The notes under the pieces are model-generated. The model was not told the DNA's origin, searched no databases, and saw nothing but the letters and a program-made list of their open reading frames with translations. This document shows, piece after piece, positions 9,092 to 17,728 of a stretch of 64,000 nucleotides of DNA. Made by a program: the position numbers and the translations under genes. How positions within the stretch are numbered: the first letter of the stretch is position 1; each line of letters starts with the position of its first letter. This DNA is from Maribacter hydrothermalis (GTDB lineage: Bacteria > Bacteroidota > Bacteroidia > Flavobacteriales > Flavobacteriaceae): assembly GCF_001913155.1 (NCBI RefSeq), contig NZ_CP018760.1, positions 2,232,001 to 2,296,000 on the forward strand. Direction: 5' to 3'.

Positions 9092-9333
9092 ATAACCACA
9101 TTGTCTTCAATGATATCTAACGCTATATGAAGTGCCATTTCTCTTCTAATGGCAATATGTGAACCATTTACATTAATATAAATAGGGTCTTTTAATGGTG
9201 CTACTTGTATCAATTCTACTTCATTGCCTGGCAAACAACCTAATTCTAGTAACTTTATTGGCAATAAGCCTTCAGTGAATTCCTTTATAATTCCCTTTTG
9301 ACCTCTCTTTAAGTGTGCAATGGTAGTTTCCAA
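9088..9333 (-). CDS. feoA: Ferrous iron transport protein FeoA
   Basis: 81 aa, a single SH3-like FeoA domain (LLELGCLPGNEVELIQVAPLKDPIYINVNGSHIAIRREMA pattern). FeoA regulates FeoB in the cytoplasm. The start appears to be TTG at 9333, since no ATG precedes the conserved region; the weak start may tune the FeoA:FeoB ratio. It is the first gene of the operon, with a promoter and palindrome about 14-37 nt upstream. Confidence 0.93.
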   Translation of the reverse strand: METTIAHLKRGQKGIIKEFTEGLLPIKLLELGCLPGNEVELIQVAPLKDPIYINVNGSHIAIRREMALHIALDIIEDNVVI

Positions 9334-9346
9334 TCTTTATTTAGAT

Positions 9347-9362
9347 TCATTATAAGTAATGA
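9347..9362. promoter_or_regulatory. Candidate iron/metal-responsive operator of feoAB
   Basis: TCATTATAAGTAATGA has perfect 6-bp arms (TCATTA/TAATGA) with a 4-bp centre. It lies directly downstream of the -7 box, covering the predicted transcription start. Arm composition resembles Fur-type sites, and a DtxR-family regulator is also encoded in the window. The regulator is not determined. Confidence 0.45.
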
Positions 9363-9370
9363 CAAAAATA
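9363..9370 (-). promoter_or_regulatory. -7 box TATTTTTG of feoAB
   Basis: On the minus strand this matches TAnnTTTG about 30 nt before the feoA start. No clear -33 TTG is seen, as expected for a regulated promoter. Confidence 0.45.
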
Positions 9371-9451
9371 AAGGAAATATTTTAATTAGGGATTAATATC
9401 CTCTTAAAATAAGACACGCATTTTGCTGCTTTCTATTTAATGGTATACTAT

Positions 9452-10126
9452 TTATTCGACGTACGATGCTTTTAAAATTTTAAGGTCCTCTAAAAGTTTA
9501 GACATATCATCATTATTGGTGCCATCGTAAAACCCACGAATACGTTTTTCCTTATCGACCAAAATAAAATTTTCGGTGTGTATCATATCAAAAGGTCCAC
9601 CATCACCATCGGTCTTTACGGCCAAATACGATTTACGTGCTAGGTCATAAATTTGCTTTTTATCACCAGTAACTAAATTCCATTTGGTGTCGTTAACCCC
9701 TTTTTCAATAGCATATTTTTTAAGTTGGGCAACAGAATCGATTTCAGGAGTAACGGAGTGAGACAAAAGAAGCACATCAGTATCATTAATTAGCTCTTTT
9801 TGTAATTCTGCCATATTTTTGGTCATAATTGGGCAAATGGTAGGGCAGGTAGTAAAAAAGAAATCGGCTATATAAATTTTGCCTTCATAATCCTGTTGAG
9901 TGATTATCTTTCCATTTTGATTCAAAAAAGAGAAATTCCCAATGGTATGGTATTTCTTAACATGCTGTATTTCTTCAGAAACTAATTCTGAATTTACCAT
10001 TGCAGGTGAATACACCGGAAGTAACTTTACCGGTTTTAGGGCATTATAGAAAAGATAAATAATAACTGCTGATATAGCCAGTAATACTAATCCGAATAGC
10101 TTGAATTTAGCGAAGAAAGACCGCAT
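9452..10126 (-). CDS. SCO1/SenC-type copper chaperone for cytochrome oxidase
   Basis: 224 aa. One N-terminal membrane anchor (about 8-28), then a periplasmic thioredoxin-like fold. The copper site is complete: C94 and C98 in FTTCPTICPI, and the conserved distal His (H183 in MIHTENFILVD). SCO proteins deliver copper or reduce cysteines for the CuA centre of cytochrome oxidase. It is monocistronic on the minus strand, divergent from the rseP gene. Confidence 0.93.
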   Translation of the reverse strand: MRSFFAKFKLFGLVLLAISAVIIYLFYNALKPVKLLPVYSPAMVNSELVSEEIQHVKKYHTIGNFSFLNQNGKIITQQDYEGKIYIADFFFTTCPTICPIMTKNMAELQKELINDTDVLLLSHSVTPEIDSVAQLKKYAIEKGVNDTKWNLVTGDKKQIYDLARKSYLAVKTDGDGGPFDMIHTENFILVDKEKRIRGFYDGTNNDDMSKLLEDLKILKASYVE

Positions 10127-10252
10127 TATTTTTTTTGTAAAGGTACGCTAGGTCATATTAGATTTCAAGTAAATTTATGCCATAGGCTGATAAAATATTC
10201 TTAAAATACCTATCCCTTAGTGTGTTTCTTTTTTTTAGCGGATGTAAAAATG

Positions 10253-10260
10253 TACTTTTG
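10253..10260 (+). promoter_or_regulatory. -7 box TACTTTTG of the rseP gene
   Basis: Matches TAnnTTTG. A start of transcription near 10267 excludes the upstream in-frame ATG at 10222 and supports the ATG at 10288. Confidence 0.5.
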
Positions 10261-10287
10261 TCCGATTTTAATTTTCAGGAAAAAAGA

Positions 10288-11637
10288 ATGAGCCCTATTA
10301 TTATAAAGACCATACAATTTTTTTTAAGCCTTTCTATACTTATTGTACTTCACGAGTTAGGTCATTTTATACCAGCAAAATATTTTAAAACCAGAGTAGA
10401 GAAATTTTATTTATTTTTTGATGTAAAGTTTTCACTCTTCAAAAAGAAAATTGGGGAGACAGAATACGGTATTGGTTGGTTGCCTTTGGGCGGTTATGTA
10501 AAGATATCGGGAATGATAGATGAAAGCATGGATAAAGAAGCCATGGCCGAGGAACCAAAAGAATGGGAGTTTAGAAGCAAGCCTGCTTGGCAACGGTTAA
10601 TTATTATGCTGGGCGGTGTAACCGTTAATTTTATATTGGCTGTTGCAATATTTATTGGCTTGGCATTTGCTTACGGTGAACAATATATTTCCAATGACGG
10701 ACTTAAAGATGGTGTTTGGGTTACTGATTCTACCTTAGGAGATGCACTTGGCGTACAAACAGGGGATAAATTTCTAGACATTGATGGTAAAAAAGTAGAG
10801 AAGCTACAAACAATACCCTATGAATTGGTCTACGGTGAAAAATTCACCATCGAAAGAAACGGCAATAAGATAAATAAAGAAGTTCCTGTAGATTTTATTG
10901 AAACAATTTCAGATAATAGAGATCAAGCCCAATTTATTAAACCAAGATTGCCTTTTGTTATTAGTCAAATTCCAGAAGATTCACAAAACGAGGCATCTGG
11001 TTTTGAACCTGGTGATGTCTTTACCAGTATTTCCGGAACGCCAGTCGCCTACCAAGATCAAGTTTTTCCAATACTTGAAGCTAATAAAGGAACCACGGTA
11101 AATGTTATCGTGAAACGAAATGGAGAAGAAATACCCTTAAAAGCGAATATTTCTGAGGAAGCCAAGTTAGGGTTACTAATTGGTTTATCAAGTGCAGAAG
11201 CTGACGAACAAGGATATCTTAAAATTAAAACTACGGATTATTCATTTGTAGAATCTATACCTGCGGGATGGAACAAAGGTGTTAAGACACTTACAGATTA
11301 TATTAAAGGGATGAAGAAAATCTTCAATCCTGATACCGGGGCATATAAAGAGGTTGGTGGCTTTGCGGCCATTGGCGGTATGTTTCCTGATACTTGGAAC
11401 TGGCCAGCATTTTGGGCAACAACGGCTTTTATATCCATTATTTTAGCGTTTATGAATATTCTGCCTATTCCTGCATTAGATGGAGGCCACGTAATGTTTT
11501 TATTATACGAAATGGTTACAGGTAGAAAGCCTAGCGACAAATTTTTAGAGTATGCACAAATCACTGGATTTTTTATTTTAATAGCACTATTATTATTTGC
11601 AAATGGTAACGATGTGTATAAATGGCTATTTAAATAA
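10288..11637 (+). CDS. rseP: RIP metalloprotease RseP (site-2 protease, M50)
   Basis: 449 aa from the ATG at 10288. The zinc site HELGH (residues 22-26) lies in the first transmembrane helix, two PDZ-like domains occupy the middle, and the second metal-ligand motif (PALDGGH) lies near the C-terminus with flanking helices. The family cleaves transmembrane anti-sigma factors and signal-peptide remnants in the inner membrane. Because two membrane anti-sigma proteins are encoded in this window, it is a plausible final protease in their release (inference). It precedes tRNA-Asn. Confidence 0.95.
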   Translation: MSPIIIKTIQFFLSLSILIVLHELGHFIPAKYFKTRVEKFYLFFDVKFSLFKKKIGETEYGIGWLPLGGYVKISGMIDESMDKEAMAEEPKEWEFRSKPAWQRLIIMLGGVTVNFILAVAIFIGLAFAYGEQYISNDGLKDGVWVTDSTLGDALGVQTGDKFLDIDGKKVEKLQTIPYELVYGEKFTIERNGNKINKEVPVDFIETISDNRDQAQFIKPRLPFVISQIPEDSQNEASGFEPGDVFTSISGTPVAYQDQVFPILEANKGTTVNVIVKRNGEEIPLKANISEEAKLGLLIGLSSAEADEQGYLKIKTTDYSFVESIPAGWNKGVKTLTDYIKGMKKIFNPDTGAYKEVGGFAAIGGMFPDTWNWPAFWATTAFISIILAFMNILPIPALDGGHVMFLLYEMVTGRKPSDKFLEYAQITGFFILIALLLFANGNDVYKWLFK

Positions 11638-11653
11638 AAAATTAATTTTTTTG

Positions 11654-11684
11654 TTTGGCGAGTTTCAAAAAACAACTATATTTG
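11654..11684 (+). promoter_or_regulatory. Consensus promoter of tRNA-Asn
   Basis: TTTG (11654-11657), a 19-nt spacer, then TATATTTG (11677-11684): a near-perfect Bacteroidota sigma-A promoter 32 nt before the tRNA. Confidence 0.75.
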
Positions 11685-11716
11685 CACCCGCTTTAGGAAA
11701 CTAAAACGGGTTATTT

Positions 11717-11790
11717 TCCTCCTTAGCTCAGTTGGTTAGAGCATCTGACTGTTAATCAGAGGGTCCTTGGTTCGAGCCCAAGAGGGGGAG
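11717..11790 (+). tRNA. tRNA-Asn (anticodon GTT)
   Basis: 74 nt. The acceptor stem TCCTCCT pairs with AGGGGGA (one G-U), the D stem is GCTC/GAGC, and the anticodon stem is TCTGA/TCAGA with loop CTGTTAA. The anticodon GTT is at 11751-11753. The T-loop GTTCGAG is followed by discriminator G. CCA is not encoded. Confidence 0.97.
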
Positions 11791-11799
11791 CGAAAAACG

Positions 11800-11836
11800 A
11801 AATCCAATCTATTTATTTAGGTTGGATTTTTTGTTT
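11800..11836 (+). terminator. Terminator of tRNA-Asn; one arm of a 37-bp repeat pair
   Basis: A 12-bp stem (AAATCCAATCTA/TAGGTTGGATTT, one T-G pair), a 6-nt loop and a T-rich tail. The same 37 bp occurs in inverted orientation at 29717-29753. Confidence 0.8.
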
Positions 11837-11907
11837 TTGGTCAATACTGGTGGTGCTTTGTACTGTTTTTTTCTAAAATCGGCATCCTTTTTTATGGGGA
11901 TAAATCA

Positions 11908-13539
11908 CTACTGAAATTCTTGTGATATTGGACCTATATATGCTTCTGGTTGAAGTTTTTTACGTTCTTCAATCGAAATATTTGGGATACGATAGTTAAT
12001 ACCTAATATTCTTAATTTTTCATACTGTAAGGATAACCGTTCTTGAAACGATTCCCAATCAATATTTTCCTCGGTGCTCCAACCTTTTTCTGCAACAGCG
12101 AATAGTCTGGGGTAGGTCATATATTCCAAGCGTTTTTGATTGTCAATAAACTCCGTCCAGATACCTGCCTCAAGACCCAAGATTTGGTTGGACATGTTTT
12201 CATCAAAAGATTTAGGAATTGGGTTCCATTGATATAGTGCTTCCATTGAATTTGGTCCATTATGCAAGCCTTCCCAATTGGCACCAGCTTCTTTTAAGTC
12301 GCTAGGGTAGTCCAAATACAAAAAGTCTACCGGGGATAGAATAATTTGATAACCACGCTCTGCCGCAGTATGTAAAACTTTGGGAAATTCTCCGCGCCAC
12401 CATTGCAGGATCGTCCCCTTATTGACACCAAAATCCGATGCTTCGTCCCAAGCAATTGGTTTTAATCCAGACGCTACTATGAAATCGGCCATTCGGCGGT
12501 CGAACCACCCTTCGAATTCATGTTGGTTCCTGAGCTCCAATTCCTTCATTTTCGCCAACATATCGGGTCGCCCTTCCCAATTATGGTGTCTTACCTCATC
12601 GCTTCCATAATGAACATAGTCGGTATTAAAAATATCGGACAAGCGAAGGATTACGGTTTCTATCATTTTAATGGCATCTTCATTTGCAATATTAAGGGTA
12701 TTGTTGCCCCCACTAAACTCTGGATACGCTCTTTCAACAGCACCTGAATGTCCAGGGACATCCACTTCGGGAATTATGGTAATATGTCTTTCATTGGCAT
12801 AAGCCGTAATTTCCCTAGCCTCTTTTTCGGTAAGATACATTGATTGGCCATCTGGATTTGTTTTATCTCCCAGTGACCCAATTTCAATAAGTTTAGGATA
12901 TTCCTTGATTTCGATTCGCCAACCGGTATCATCGGTTAAATGAAGGTGCAAGCGGTTCATTTTATGTGCTGCCATTTGGTCGATCAGTTGTTTTATCGAT
13001 TTTGGCCCAAAAAAATGTCGTGAAATATCGAGCATAGCACCACGCCACTGAAATCTGGGCTCGTCGACAATGGCTAATTGATTGAATTTAAGTTCTGATC
13101 GTGGCGTATTTTTTTTGATAACCGGTACTAGTTGTAAAAGCGTTTGAAAGGCATAATAGTATCCTGCTTCCGAAGATGCCTTTATCACTATTTGTTCAGC
13201 GGTTATATCCAGGAGATATGCCTCTTTGGCCAAGGAATCTTCCTGGACCAATACCATAGCATTTTTTTCGACCTGGGTAGTCGCAATTGGGCTGGACCAC
13301 CCTATTAATTTTTCTAGATCTTTTTTAAACATTGTTGCAGCGGTACTTTGTTCTTCCGTAGAAAATACCATTTGTGTTTTGGCGTCCAATGTAAAATAAC
13401 CTTCATAAATTTGGACTTGCTGAGGTTGCGGAACAATTGGTAGCACCAGGTCGGTTCTTTCTTTCGGAATCGAAGGATTGTTACAAGCGACCAAAAGAAA
13501 GCCCAAAAGACAAGTTGAAAGTGTAACTAATGTTTTCAT
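11908..13539 (-). CDS. GH20 beta-N-acetylhexosaminidase lipoprotein
   Basis: 543 aa. Lipoprotein signal (LLVACN, Cys19). The N-terminal GH20b domain (about 30-160) is followed by the TIM barrel: DISRHFFGP (171-179), LHLHLTDDTGWRIEI (197-211), PEVDVPGHSGA (257-267). The catalytic pair is D314-E315 in HYGSDE, where the more common GGDE has Ser for the second Gly. It removes terminal GlcNAc/GalNAc from glycans such as chitin oligomers, in the periplasm or at the surface. It is the second gene of a unit with the GH31 gene, 50 nt upstream. Confidence 0.93.
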   Translation of the reverse strand: MKTLVTLSTCLLGFLLVACNNPSIPKERTDLVLPIVPQPQQVQIYEGYFTLDAKTQMVFSTEEQSTAATMFKKDLEKLIGWSSPIATTQVEKNAMVLVQEDSLAKEAYLLDITAEQIVIKASSEAGYYYAFQTLLQLVPVIKKNTPRSELKFNQLAIVDEPRFQWRGAMLDISRHFFGPKSIKQLIDQMAAHKMNRLHLHLTDDTGWRIEIKEYPKLIEIGSLGDKTNPDGQSMYLTEKEAREITAYANERHITIIPEVDVPGHSGAVERAYPEFSGGNNTLNIANEDAIKMIETVILRLSDIFNTDYVHYGSDEVRHHNWEGRPDMLAKMKELELRNQHEFEGWFDRRMADFIVASGLKPIAWDEASDFGVNKGTILQWWRGEFPKVLHTAAERGYQIILSPVDFLYLDYPSDLKEAGANWEGLHNGPNSMEALYQWNPIPKSFDENMSNQILGLEAGIWTEFIDNQKRLEYMTYPRLFAVAEKGWSTEENIDWESFQERLSLQYEKLRILGINYRIPNISIEERKKLQPEAYIGPISQEFQ

Positions 13540-13589
13540 CTTAGCATTTTTTAAATTCGTTATTAATAATATAACCAGATTAGATTGGA

Positions 13590-15353
13590 TTATTGTTTGA
13601 TAAAGTACAGAAGTTCATCCAAGGCTACCTCGAATGTTTTATTACTGCCTCCACGATATGTTTTGTTGTTTCCTGTTATCCATTTGCCCTTGGGCAAAAG
13701 TACTTTACGTTTATTTTCTTCCTTATCGAGAACAGGCGCAACGAGAATCTTCTCGCCCAACATAAATTGATCTTTTATCCTTTCGAAACCTTGATCAGGA
13801 TACATATATTCCATTGTTCTTACAATGGGCTCTCCGGTTGTTGCCGCTTCCTTTGCCAAACTCATAATATAGGGGGTAAATTCTTTACGAAGTTGTACCG
13901 CCTTTTTTACGGCTTTTAAATGTTTCTCGTCCAGAATCCGCCACGGGGCAACGGAAAATTGCATCATGGGCATCAACGAATGTACCTGTGCCGACCTTAC
14001 AATTAAATCTTGGTCAATGGTTTCGGTATGCAGAAAAGACTTGAATTCACCACCACCTATCATATCTGGGCAAGTAAAGGCGTAGCCCATTAAGCCTTGG
14101 CTAGTAATGTTCAGAATTATAGTTCGAAGGTCGTTCCAATTATGACCTTTATCACTTAGGCGTTGTACTAATGGAAGTCCTGCCATTTTCCACGTAGCGC
14201 GATACTCGTTCAACGGAAAGTCCAATCCAATTTTACCAAATAATTCGGAATGTTCGTTCGGAGTAATGTCCTTCTTAAAGCTTACCAAGTAATCTGGATA
14301 AAAGTAGGAATCGCCCGCATCGAATTTAAAGCCATCTACGCCGTATTCATCGACCAATTGTTGTAACTGCGATTTAAACCAATTTTCCGCTCCGGGATTT
14401 GATAGGTCTAGCACGGCGCTAACACCGTTCCACCAATAAACCATAGCTGGTCGTTCTACTTTTATCCATGGAGCCGCGGTTACTTTGGCGTCACTTGCAT
14501 TTTTTATTGGCACCGCCAAAGGGTATAATACCCCGAGGCTTGCCTCGAAATTAAAAGTTCGTTTCGGGCGAATGCCTCGTGGGCTTGCCCCGAGGTAGTT
14601 TACTAAAAAATTATTTTTGGCCAATTCGCGGGAAATGTCAGAATCTGGACTCACAAACGGACATACCCATAACATTACTTTAAAACCTATTGCATCTAGT
14701 TCCTCCATCATTTTTCTAGGGTTAGGGAAACGGTCGGGATGAAAGTTCCATTTTCCATGGTCTTCTTGCCAGTTGTCATCTATCATAAGCACACCCGGTG
14801 GAAAGCCATTATCAATAATGGCATGGGCATATTCCAATATATCGTTCTGATTCTGATTATACATTAACTCTATCCACGTATTGTATTGTGGGGAGGAAAA
14901 AAGGAGTTCATCGGGCATCTTTCCATTTGCGGCAAAGTACTTTTTTGAAGCATAGGAAAAGGCTTCTTTTAATGTACGCCCTGCATTTTTTTGTAGTAAC
15001 TCGCCTTTAGCTTGAATAGAAATGGAATTCTTTGTAAATGTAAACTCAAATGATTTTTCCGACCAAATAACCCGTCCTTTGTTCGAAATAAGTAAAGGCT
15101 GTAATTGATTTCCCTTGTTGTCGTTATACATATTGGAATACGTAAAACCTTCTTGATAGGGCATTGAAACGCCATCATTGACAGCACCACCCCACCAGAG
15201 TTCATCTTTGAGTAAAGAAATAGTGATTGTTTTATCATTGTTTTCAAGATCATTATTCTGGTGAATGACCTGAGCTGAATACACCTGCCCGATACTGACT
15301 AAAGGAATTAAAATAATTAGACTGAAAATTGAATTGAATAGTTGTTTATTCAT
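13590..15353 (-). CDS. GH31 family alpha-glycosidase with in-frame repeat insertion
   Basis: 587 aa with a signal peptide (about 1-27). The GH31 barrel motifs are present: VLMIDDNWQEDHGKW (188-202), the nucleophile D345 in GFKFDAGD, and the likely acid/base D430 in TCPDMIGGGEF. It hydrolyses alpha-linked sugars; the substrate is unclear. Residues about 254-275 (GASPRGIRPKRTFNFEASLG region) are encoded by a GC-rich double palindrome and look like an insertion between the barrel strands. The reading frame is intact. It pairs with the GH20 gene as a glycan-degrading unit beside tRNA-Asn. Confidence 0.9.
   Translation of the reverse strand: MNKQLFNSIFSLIILIPLVSIGQVYSAQVIHQNNDLENNDKTITISLLKDELWWGGAVNDGVSMPYQEGFTYSNMYNDNKGNQLQPLLISNKGRVIWSEKSFEFTFTKNSISIQAKGELLQKNAGRTLKEAFSYASKKYFAANGKMPDELLFSSPQYNTWIELMYNQNQNDILEYAHAIIDNGFPPGVLMIDDNWQEDHGKWNFHPDRFPNPRKMMEELDAIGFKVMLWVCPFVSPDSDISRELAKNNFLVNYLGASPRGIRPKRTFNFEASLGVLYPLAVPIKNASDAKVTAAPWIKVERPAMVYWWNGVSAVLDLSNPGAENWFKSQLQQLVDEYGVDGFKFDAGDSYFYPDYLVSFKKDITPNEHSELFGKIGLDFPLNEYRATWKMAGLPLVQRLSDKGHNWNDLRTIILNITSQGLMGYAFTCPDMIGGGEFKSFLHTETIDQDLIVRSAQVHSLMPMMQFSVAPWRILDEKHLKAVKKAVQLRKEFTPYIMSLAKEAATTGEPIVRTMEYMYPDQGFERIKDQFMLGEKILVAPVLDKEENKRKVLLPKGKWITGNNKTYRGGSNKTFEVALDELLYFIKQ
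14531..14596. repeat. Double-hairpin palindromic repeat inside the GH31 gene
   Basis: Two GC-rich hairpins sit 28 nt apart: CGAGGC-TT-GCCTCG (14534-14547), and CCTCG...CGAGG with an inner GGGC/GCCC (14575-14595). The ends repeat CCCCGAGG and GGCTTGCC. Composition differs sharply from the AT-rich flanks. Length 66 bp, a multiple of three, preserves the frame. It resembles REP/RPE-type mobile palindromes. Confidence 0.65.
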
Positions 15354-15557
15354 TATTTGCCCTTAAATAATAAGCTGAAAATATACCCAAAAAAAAAGCA
15401 GGAAGCTAGCCCATTGAACAAAGTAAGACCAATTGTGTAAAAAGCACTTTAAAGTTTTAAATAATGTGGTAATCGTTGCCGCTTGTATGTAGGATGTAAC
15501 TAATGGAGTACTGATGAAGTAAAGACAGTGTTTTAGCTCTACCAATTAATATAGCTA

Positions 15558-16487
15558 TTACAGCGTTGACCTAAAAAAATAAATAGCCTCATCAGGAATA
15601 GTATCTACAATAGTATGTTCATGTTTTTTATATCTGGACCTATCTTCTTCAGGAGCATTTGGAAATTCGTGTGTTCCTATAATTTCGGTTTTTACTAAAT
15701 TCCAACCAGGCTTAAAACTTAGGTCGTAACTAACACTAGTTTCAACCAGTAATGGAGTTCCCGTATTACTTAAATCTCCTTTCCAATTTTCGTTTGCCTT
15801 TATGGAACAAGCTTCGTCAACATAAACCCATGATAATAGATACCCTTCATCGCCAAAATATAAATCTCCGGGCGTTAATAGATTTCGGGTTACCTTTACT
15901 GAGTTCCCGATTGTTAAAATACCTATTTGCTTTTCGTTTTTATAGACTAATATATAAGAGTTAAGTTTAAAACCGGCACCTCCATTGCTATATTGATATA
16001 CATCAGAATCGTGAATATCAAAAAAGTTATTGCTGTTCTTAAAATTATGTAAAGGTTGTACAACAGGAACTTTCATTGTTGGATTTAATAAAATACTTCC
16101 ATCCGATGTAATCACTCCGACTTTTACATATTCTACTGCATCTTTTTGGGAGTCATAGCGATAGTTGTAAACAAGATCGGCTTCTCCATTGTGCCAATTT
16201 TTAAATCTATTATTTTCACTGGCTAATGTGTTTTTCCAATACTTATCTTCATTTTTAGTGGCATTGGTTATAGGTTCTGCGTTGATATTACTATTCTTTT
16301 TTTGTTCAAGATTTTTCTCTTTTGCATTGGCTTGCTGTAACATTTCTTCAAGATTCATACATTCCATAATGCTATCGCGCATTCTCAATGCTTTGTCTAT
16401 CATTTTTTGCTGTTCAGGAGTTTGCGAGAAACCTAAGCAACCAATAAAAAAAAGAAGTATGGGTAGGATTCTATAAGTTGATTTCAT
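15558..16487 (-). CDS. Secreted protein of unknown function (system 1 operon, last gene)
   Basis: 309 aa from the ATG at 16487, chosen over 16514 because the latter overlaps the upstream stop and precedes a clean signal peptide (ending GFSQ). A Met/Gln/Lys-rich helical segment (about 25-80) precedes a beta-rich domain. Its C-terminal strand pattern (LSFKPGWNLVKTEI) matches that of the next gene upstream (LQLKAGFNFIEYQI), suggesting the two are distant paralogues. It is the 3'-most gene of a minus-strand series beginning at 24616. No known family recognised. Confidence 0.7.
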   Translation of the reverse strand: MKSTYRILPILLFFIGCLGFSQTPEQQKMIDKALRMRDSIMECMNLEEMLQQANAKEKNLEQKKNSNINAEPITNATKNEDKYWKNTLASENNRFKNWHNGEADLVYNYRYDSQKDAVEYVKVGVITSDGSILLNPTMKVPVVQPLHNFKNSNNFFDIHDSDVYQYSNGGAGFKLNSYILVYKNEKQIGILTIGNSVKVTRNLLTPGDLYFGDEGYLLSWVYVDEACSIKANENWKGDLSNTGTPLLVETSVSYDLSFKPGWNLVKTEIIGTHEFPNAPEEDRSRYKKHEHTIVDTIPDEAIYFFRSTL

Positions 16488-16497
16488 ATTTCTTAGA

Positions 16498-17220
16498 TTA
16501 AAAGTACTTGCCAATCCACTTTGTATTGGGTGGTGTTGCTTGTGATGAGGTAACTATTATAGTACTGGGCTTATTTATTTTTTCAAATACATTTTCTTCA
16601 TACATACTTGGCACTTCATGTTCCATTGTGCTTTCAATTTGATATTCAATAAAATTAAAACCAGCTTTTAATTGTAAATAGTAACTATAGTTTGTTACAA
16701 TGGTATCATCTTCTGTGTTAGATATGGTGGACGTACATTCCCCTTGAAAACTAAAATCTGATTCTATGTAAACCAATTCAAAATAGGACCCCAGAATAGC
16801 GTTTTTATCACCATAAGATTCTAGCCAAGGAACCATGTTTTCATCGGTTACCATAAAGAGCAGTCCTGCATACGGGTTCTCTTTTGTACTTAATGAAATA
16901 TAGCCAACATTAATTGCTCTACTATTCTCTTCTTCAGAAAGTATGTCATAACTGCTATCACATTTAGAAAATAGAGTGAAAGCAGCATCCGACAAGAAAT
17001 TGGCCTTTGCTTCATCACTAATAAAATTTAAATCTTTGGGAAATTTAAAATCCAACTCTCCCGAATCAGATACGGTACCAATAGCTATTGGATTGTCCAT
17101 GCCAAAAGAATACAAGACTAAATCCATAGCTTTTAACGGGTAGTTTTCTACTATAGAATTCGTTTGGCCTAGTCCTAACTGAAGGACTAAAAGCATCAAT
17201 AAAAAAGAAATTTTTTTCAT
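16498..17220 (-). CDS. Secreted protein of unknown function (system 1 operon)
   Basis: 240 aa, signal peptide about 1-18 (ending LGLGQ). Beta-rich mature domain with Y-x-L-x-LK-x-G-x-N near the C-terminus, shared with the downstream 309-aa protein. No catalytic motif. It ends 10 nt before that protein's start and begins 26 nt after the DUF3592 gene, so it is probably co-transcribed. Confidence 0.7.
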   Translation of the reverse strand: MKKISFLLMLLVLQLGLGQTNSIVENYPLKAMDLVLYSFGMDNPIAIGTVSDSGELDFKFPKDLNFISDEAKANFLSDAAFTLFSKCDSSYDILSEEENSRAINVGYISLSTKENPYAGLLFMVTDENMVPWLESYGDKNAILGSYFELVYIESDFSFQGECTSTISNTEDDTIVTNYSYYLQLKAGFNFIEYQIESTMEHEVPSMYEENVFEKINKPSTIIVTSSQATPPNTKWIGKYF

Positions 17221-17246
17221 AATAAATTAGTTTAGTGTTGTGAATT

Positions 17247-17717
17247 TTAATTTGATAGTTCTACAAGTATATTTGGATTGTAATAGCATATGAATCCTAG
17301 TGCAAGAAGTAAGATTAACAGTGCTATAGTATTTGGTATTCCATCCATCCTGCCTGGTTCTAGGGTAGCTATGCTAGGGTCTGAAGGATTGTAGTAAACA
17401 GTTACTTGTTTTCCTTCTTTATATTTATTCATTAAGATACTCGCTTTCTTTTGTGAAAAATTTTTAAATGAGTTTGCAAAAAAGGGTTTTTCATTATGAT
17501 AGGTGGTACCATTGATTTCATAGGAATATAAAAAATCTATGATTTTGGAAAGTGGAAAATCAAGGGACTTTACTACCACTCCTTTAACTTTTGGCCATTG
17601 TAACGATTGTTTTGCCCACCAAAAAAGGCGCAACTTCATTACCAAAAATGGCAATGTCACCAATTGTAGAATAATAGCTGCTATTTGTAATTGACTAAAT
17701 GAATTGATAAAATCCAT
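17247..17717 (-). CDS. DUF3592 membrane protein
   Basis: 156 aa. An N-terminal hydrophobic segment (about 8-28), a soluble domain with the DUF3592 pattern (KGVVVKS, YSYEINGTTYHNE, GKQVTVYYNPSDPSIATLEPG), and a C-terminal membrane helix (about 130-148). Function unknown for the family. It lies inside the system 1 operon between a lipoprotein and a secreted protein. Confidence 0.85.
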   Translation of the reverse strand: MDFINSFSQLQIAAIILQLVTLPFLVMKLRLFWWAKQSLQWPKVKGVVVKSLDFPLSKIIDFLYSYEINGTTYHNEKPFFANSFKNFSQKKASILMNKYKEGKQVTVYYNPSDPSIATLEPGRMDGIPNTIALLILLLALGFICYYNPNILVELSN

Positions 17718-17728
17718 AGTGGAATAGA

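Noticed and set aside
15363..15545. 60-codon minus-strand frame between GH31 and system 1
   Set aside because: No start context or family, poor composition; it is the upstream region of the GH31 gene.
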